Assembly (NCBI GenBank): GCA_964459205.1
Contig: CAYWKJ010000048.1
Coordinates: 1-7,146, forward strand
Direction: 5' to 3'
Length of the DNA: 7,146 nt
DNA from: JABJMC01 sp964459205
GTDB taxonomy: Bacteria; Patescibacteriota; Gracilibacteria; UBA1369; UBA12473
The translations under genes and the position numbers were made by a program. The notes under the pieces were generated by a model. It was not told where the DNA came from, made no database searches, and was given only the letters and a program-made list of their open reading frames with translations. Of this stretch, positions 4,239 to 7,146 are shown piece by piece (position 1 is the first letter of the stretch; the number at the start of each line of letters is the position of its first letter).

Positions 4239-5633
4239 ATGAAGAAAGTCATCAAACGCGACGGAAGGGTTGCCTCCTTCGACGCTGAAAAAATTACGGA
4301 AGCAGTATGGAAAGCAGCCCAAGCTGTAGGCGGCAATGATCATGCCATTGCCGAAACAATCTGCCAAAAAGTCATCACAATTCTCAAAGAAACATTCCAA
4401 AAAGATCACTACCCTACCGTGGAACAAGTACAAGACCTAGTCGAGAAAATCCTCATCGAAGAAGGCCACGCCAAAACTGCTAAAACGTACATTCTTTATC
4501 GTCATAAACGCACTGAAAAGCGCCGTTTACAGGAGAAATTAATCGGATCAGCCACCAAACTACCACTCTCTATTGCTGGTTTAGAAATATTTGAAAAAAA
4601 ATTCAAAAAAACACCTGAAGAACTTTTCCAAAACGTAGCCAAACGCCTGAGTAATAACAAAAAAGAAGAAGCTCTTTTTTATAAACTTTTAAGTGAGCTT
4701 AAATTTTTGCCACACCCTCATATTTTGCAAAACGCTGAAGAAGAAGGATGTTGTTTTTTCCATGAATTTGTTATTCCAATCCAAGATAACCTGCTTGACC
4801 ATCTAAAAAATGGCGCTCAGCTCATGCAAGATGGCGCTAGCTTAACCATTAATCTGACAGAAACAAATAAACCAGCTAGCGTACTTAAACTTTTTCAAAG
4901 TACAGCTGAGCTTTATGCGACCCAACCAAATCTAGCCATTCTTCCGCCTGATCATCCTAAAAAATTAAGCGTACTTAGATTAAAAGCAGACGAACACAGT
5001 TATTTTGAAATCCTAGAAGAAAACGAATCTATTCTCCCGGAAAGCTCACTCCCCGCAAAAACTTACGAACCAGTAGCTTTAGGATGGATAAACCTAAAAA
5101 CTGTAAAAACTAAAGATTTACGAGAAACCGCCAAGTTAGCCAGCATTTTCCTCAAGCGTGTTTTTGAAAAAAGCACCTATCCCCTGCCAGAAATTGAAGA
5201 AAAGGCAGAAAACAAATCTTATAGCTTAGGCTTAATGGGACTTGCCGAAACCCTATACCAAGAAAAAATCCCATATAACTCATATGGCGCTGGCGTATTT
5301 GTGCAAAACCTACTTGGAAAACTCCAAAACCTATCAGTTAATCTGATTGGGAACTCAATTATTGCTGATATTTTTGACACCACTAACGGCATCGAACCAT
5401 TCAGCAAACAAACCCATTTAGAAAAAATCGCTATTGAACAAGGATTTCACTCCCCGCGCCTAATGACCGCCATTGCCCAAGCCGGATCTTTTCAGCCTTT
5501 TACCAAAGAAATCCCCGAAAACACCCGCGAAATTGTCTTAACATTAAAAGATTTAGAACAAACTTTTCCCCGCGAACATCGTTCACTTCAGAAAAGCCTG
5601 TTGCATAAAGTCGAAAAATGGGTTACAACATAA
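4239..5633 (+). CDS. ATP-cone protein with a degenerate class II ribonucleotide reductase-like body
   Basis: Residues 1-93 form an ATP-cone (VIKRDGRVASFDAEKITEAV at 4-23; AKTYILYRHKR at 81-91), the nucleotide-sensing domain of ribonucleotide reductases and NrdR. The remainder follows adenosylcobalamin-dependent (class II, NrdJ) reductase landmarks in order: FLPHPHILQNA (156-166), FVIPIQDN (177-184), YEPVALGWINL (276-286), YPLPEIE (314-320), LGLMGLAETL (330-339), NGIEPF (383-388) and an IPENTREIVLTLKDLE stretch (425-440). From memory of the consensus, the NPCGE radical-Cys/Glu motif aligns with LPESS (266-270), the partner redox cysteine with Val279 and the first redox cysteine with Glu176. 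The protein stops where SKTINLP should begin. At 464 aa versus 700 or more for NrdJ it is condensed but uninterrupted. A catalytically dead nucleotide-sensing regulator or scaffold is inferred; true reductase activity appears unlikely. The helical-protein gene follows after 22 bp. Confidence 0.85.
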   Translation: MKKVIKRDGRVASFDAEKITEAVWKAAQAVGGNDHAIAETICQKVITILKETFQKDHYPTVEQVQDLVEKILIEEGHAKTAKTYILYRHKRTEKRRLQEKLIGSATKLPLSIAGLEIFEKKFKKTPEELFQNVAKRLSNNKKEEALFYKLLSELKFLPHPHILQNAEEEGCCFFHEFVIPIQDNLLDHLKNGAQLMQDGASLTINLTETNKPASVLKLFQSTAELYATQPNLAILPPDHPKKLSVLRLKADEHSYFEILEENESILPESSLPAKTYEPVALGWINLKTVKTKDLRETAKLASIFLKRVFEKSTYPLPEIEEKAENKSYSLGLMGLAETLYQEKIPYNSYGAGVFVQNLLGKLQNLSVNLIGNSIIADIFDTTNGIEPFSKQTHLEKIAIEQGFHSPRLMTAIAQAGSFQPFTKEIPENTREIVLTLKDLEQTFPREHRSLQKSLLHKVEKWVTT

Positions 5634-5655
5634 ACTCCTAAATTAACCCATTCCC

Positions 5656-7146
5656 ATGGCTGCAGGAAACGAGGCCCTCGCAAAAGACCGCCTCAACCAA
5701 TTAGAAGGGCACGATGTCAGTGAATTGCGCAGCAATAAAGAAATGGCTGATGAGCATTCCGGAAAAGTTTTAGATATGGAGGCTGGAAAAATCCGCCACG
5801 ACCTTTTAGAACGCATGAATCGCGAAAAAGGGGTTATTTCTAAAGACGAAAAAAAGGACTGGAAAAATAAACTTGATGATTCAGTTTATGATTTAAGCCG
5901 ACTCCGATCTGTAAAAGAAGATTTCGAAGAACACTGGCGTCGCTCAGTAGAGCTTCGCAAACAGTTTGAAGGCAAATTAGGTGGTGCCCACAGCGAAGGA
6001 ATGCTTAAACAGGGTGAACAAGAGCGTTTAGCTGAATCCTTTACCGAAAGTGGTCTCAAAGCCAAAGAAAAAGCCATCCAGGAATTAGAAAAAGAACTAG
6101 ACAATCGGCACCGTGAACTCAAAAAATTCCTAAAATTAGAAAAAGTAGTTCAACAAAAACGCCGTGATTCACTTGAGGGTGCTGAAAACTACGATAAAAA
6201 ATTAGAAGTATTAGAATCTGCAGAAAAAGAAAACCAAACTTATCAAAAATATCGCCAAATATTTAAAAAACACGCTGATAAAATTGGCAAAAAAACCACT
6301 GCTGAATATTTAGAATGGTTTTTAACTCTATCGGAAAGTGAACAAAAATCTGCTCTTAACAAAGCAGAAAAAGATGACATTGAGCCACGAGTTGAGCTTT
6401 TTGACATTCATAAGGAACTCCCTAAAGAACACCAAGATTCTAATTTTAAAGAATGGGGTCTAACTCGCCGTGAACAATACTTAAACGACACCGAACGCAA
6501 ACTAGAACGCAATTATCGCAAACTTCTACGCCAAGATGCCACCGGCGTCTTTAGCAAAGAAACCATCCATTTCTGCGAACAAAATTTTAATAAAAAAGAC
6601 CCCAAACTTGGGGAACGACTCAAACATAAAATAATGTTCTTAGAAGCACTCCCGGGTCAAATTAAAACTGAAAAGAAACTTTGGGATCAATTTGAAAAAT
6701 TCGACCCAGCCATTCAAGACATGCTGGAAGAAGAATTCTCTGAATCAAATTTTGAAGATAAGAAAAAAATCCTTTCTTCTAAGGCCCCTAAAATTGCCAA
6801 TCAATACGGAAAACTACTAAACAAACTCAATAATAAGCTAGATCCTCATATCGCAGAATCTATTCGATCAGATTTTGAAAAAACAAAAACCCTTGAGAAA
6901 AAGGGTGATGTAATCAAAGAAGGTGAAGCCTTTCAAAAATCTAAAAACCGTTACTTTGCTAAGTGGAAAAAGAACGCCGCTGTATTTAAATCTGACGTTG
7001 GTATATACGAAAAATGGTATGCCGAAAATGTGAATTCAGCCGAAGATGCTCAAAAACAAGAGCCTAAGCTAGATGACATGATCGCCGCCCGCAAAAAAAT
7101 CCACAAAGCCGTTGAAAAACTACCAGCACACTTACGCGACCGAATG
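5656..7146 (+). CDS. Large charged, helical (coiled-coil-rich) protein, 3' end beyond the window
   Basis: The frame opens at ATG 5656 (MAAGNEALAKDRLNQLEGHD) and stays open for 497 codons to the window edge. I recognise no family. It lacks a signal peptide or membrane segment in the visible part, is very rich in Lys, Glu and other charged residues, and has one cysteine (Cys307). Residues about 85-200 look like a long coiled coil (KAKEKAIQELEKELDNRHRE at 135-154). From about 213 it becomes more structured, with recurring aromatic-helix and Leu-Pro turns: EYLEWFLTLSESEQ (217-230), HKELPKEHQ (252-260), LEALPGQ (329-335), LWDQFEKFDPAIQDML (342-357), VEKLPAHLRDRM (486-497). These suggest diverged helical repeats. 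It starts 22 bp after the ATP-cone gene on the same strand with no terminator between them, so cotranscription is likely. No Shine-Dalgarno precedes the ATG (CCCATTCCC). A cytoplasmic structural or scaffold role is only a guess. Confidence 0.85.
   Translation, partial: MAAGNEALAKDRLNQLEGHDVSELRSNKEMADEHSGKVLDMEAGKIRHDLLERMNREKGVISKDEKKDWKNKLDDSVYDLSRLRSVKEDFEEHWRRSVELRKQFEGKLGGAHSEGMLKQGEQERLAESFTESGLKAKEKAIQELEKELDNRHRELKKFLKLEKVVQQKRRDSLEGAENYDKKLEVLESAEKENQTYQKYRQIFKKHADKIGKKTTAEYLEWFLTLSESEQKSALNKAEKDDIEPRVELFDIHKELPKEHQDSNFKEWGLTRREQYLNDTERKLERNYRKLLRQDATGVFSKETIHFCEQNFNKKDPKLGERLKHKIMFLEALPGQIKTEKKLWDQFEKFDPAIQDMLEEEFSESNFEDKKKILSSKAPKIANQYGKLLNKLNNKLDPHIAESIRSDFEKTKTLEKKGDVIKEGEAFQKSKNRYFAKWKKNAAVFKSDVGIYEKWYAENVNSAEDAQKQEPKLDDMIAARKKIHKAVEKLPAHLRDRM

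Noticed and set aside
5886..6122. Minus-strand Ser/Arg-rich 78-aa frame opposite the helical protein gene
   Set aside because: Low-complexity shadow of Glu/Lys/Leu-rich codons of the long plus-strand frame.
1..7146. Recoded stop codons (TGA as Gly or Trp), CRISPR arrays, insertion sequences, tRNA or rRNA genes
   Set aside because: All genes read cleanly under the standard code with TAA/TAG stops; no spaced repeats, transposase motifs, terminal repeats or RNA gene signatures were seen.

Overview
The window is bacterial, fairly AT-rich and gene-dense, with seven protein genes readable under the standard genetic code. The gene set (GroES/GroEL under CIRCE control, membrane-anchored RNase Y, a secreted lamin-tail-domain protein, a shrunken ribonucleotide-reductase-like protein, a large charged helical protein) and the near absence of Shine-Dalgarno sequences fit a Patescibacteria/CPR-type genome, perhaps Peregrinibacteria-like. 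That placement is inference, because no rRNA or other marker is present.

Left block, all on the minus strand (read right to left): rny (RNase Y, 1307-2833), an unrecognised 250-aa protein with a sigma-region-4-like C-terminal helix-turn-helix (473-1225) behind a consensus promoter, then groES (66-353) and the first 13 codons of groEL (1-39). The groES promoter (433-438 / 411-416) is covered by two interleaved CIRCE operators 23 bp apart, so the chaperonin operon should be HrcA-repressed and induced by heat or protein stress.

Middle block: 2834-3105 is a divergent intergenic region between rny and a plus-strand gene for a secreted, C-terminally anchored LTD protein (3106-4092). It carries a probable extended -10 promoter for rny, short hairpins close to both start codons and phased T-tracts. 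The LTD gene ends inside a terminator-like hairpin (4062-4090) whose better T-tract is on the minus strand. The next 146 bp (4093-4238) are the least explained part: a GGAGG-rich/CCTCC-rich stretch, two opposed mini-ORFs (12 aa, Gly/Cys-rich, minus; 13 aa, Leu/Arg-rich, plus), a minus-strand -10 element and an 8-bp perfect inverted repeat.

Right block, plus strand: a 464-aa protein (4239-5633) with an N-terminal ATP-cone followed by what looks like a condensed class II ribonucleotide reductase fold lacking the catalytic residues, then 22 bp later the start of a large charged, helical protein (5656 to the window edge, 497 codons visible). The most interesting candidates for something undescribed are the ATP-cone pseudo-reductase and the minus-strand mini-gene/GGAGG element beside it.
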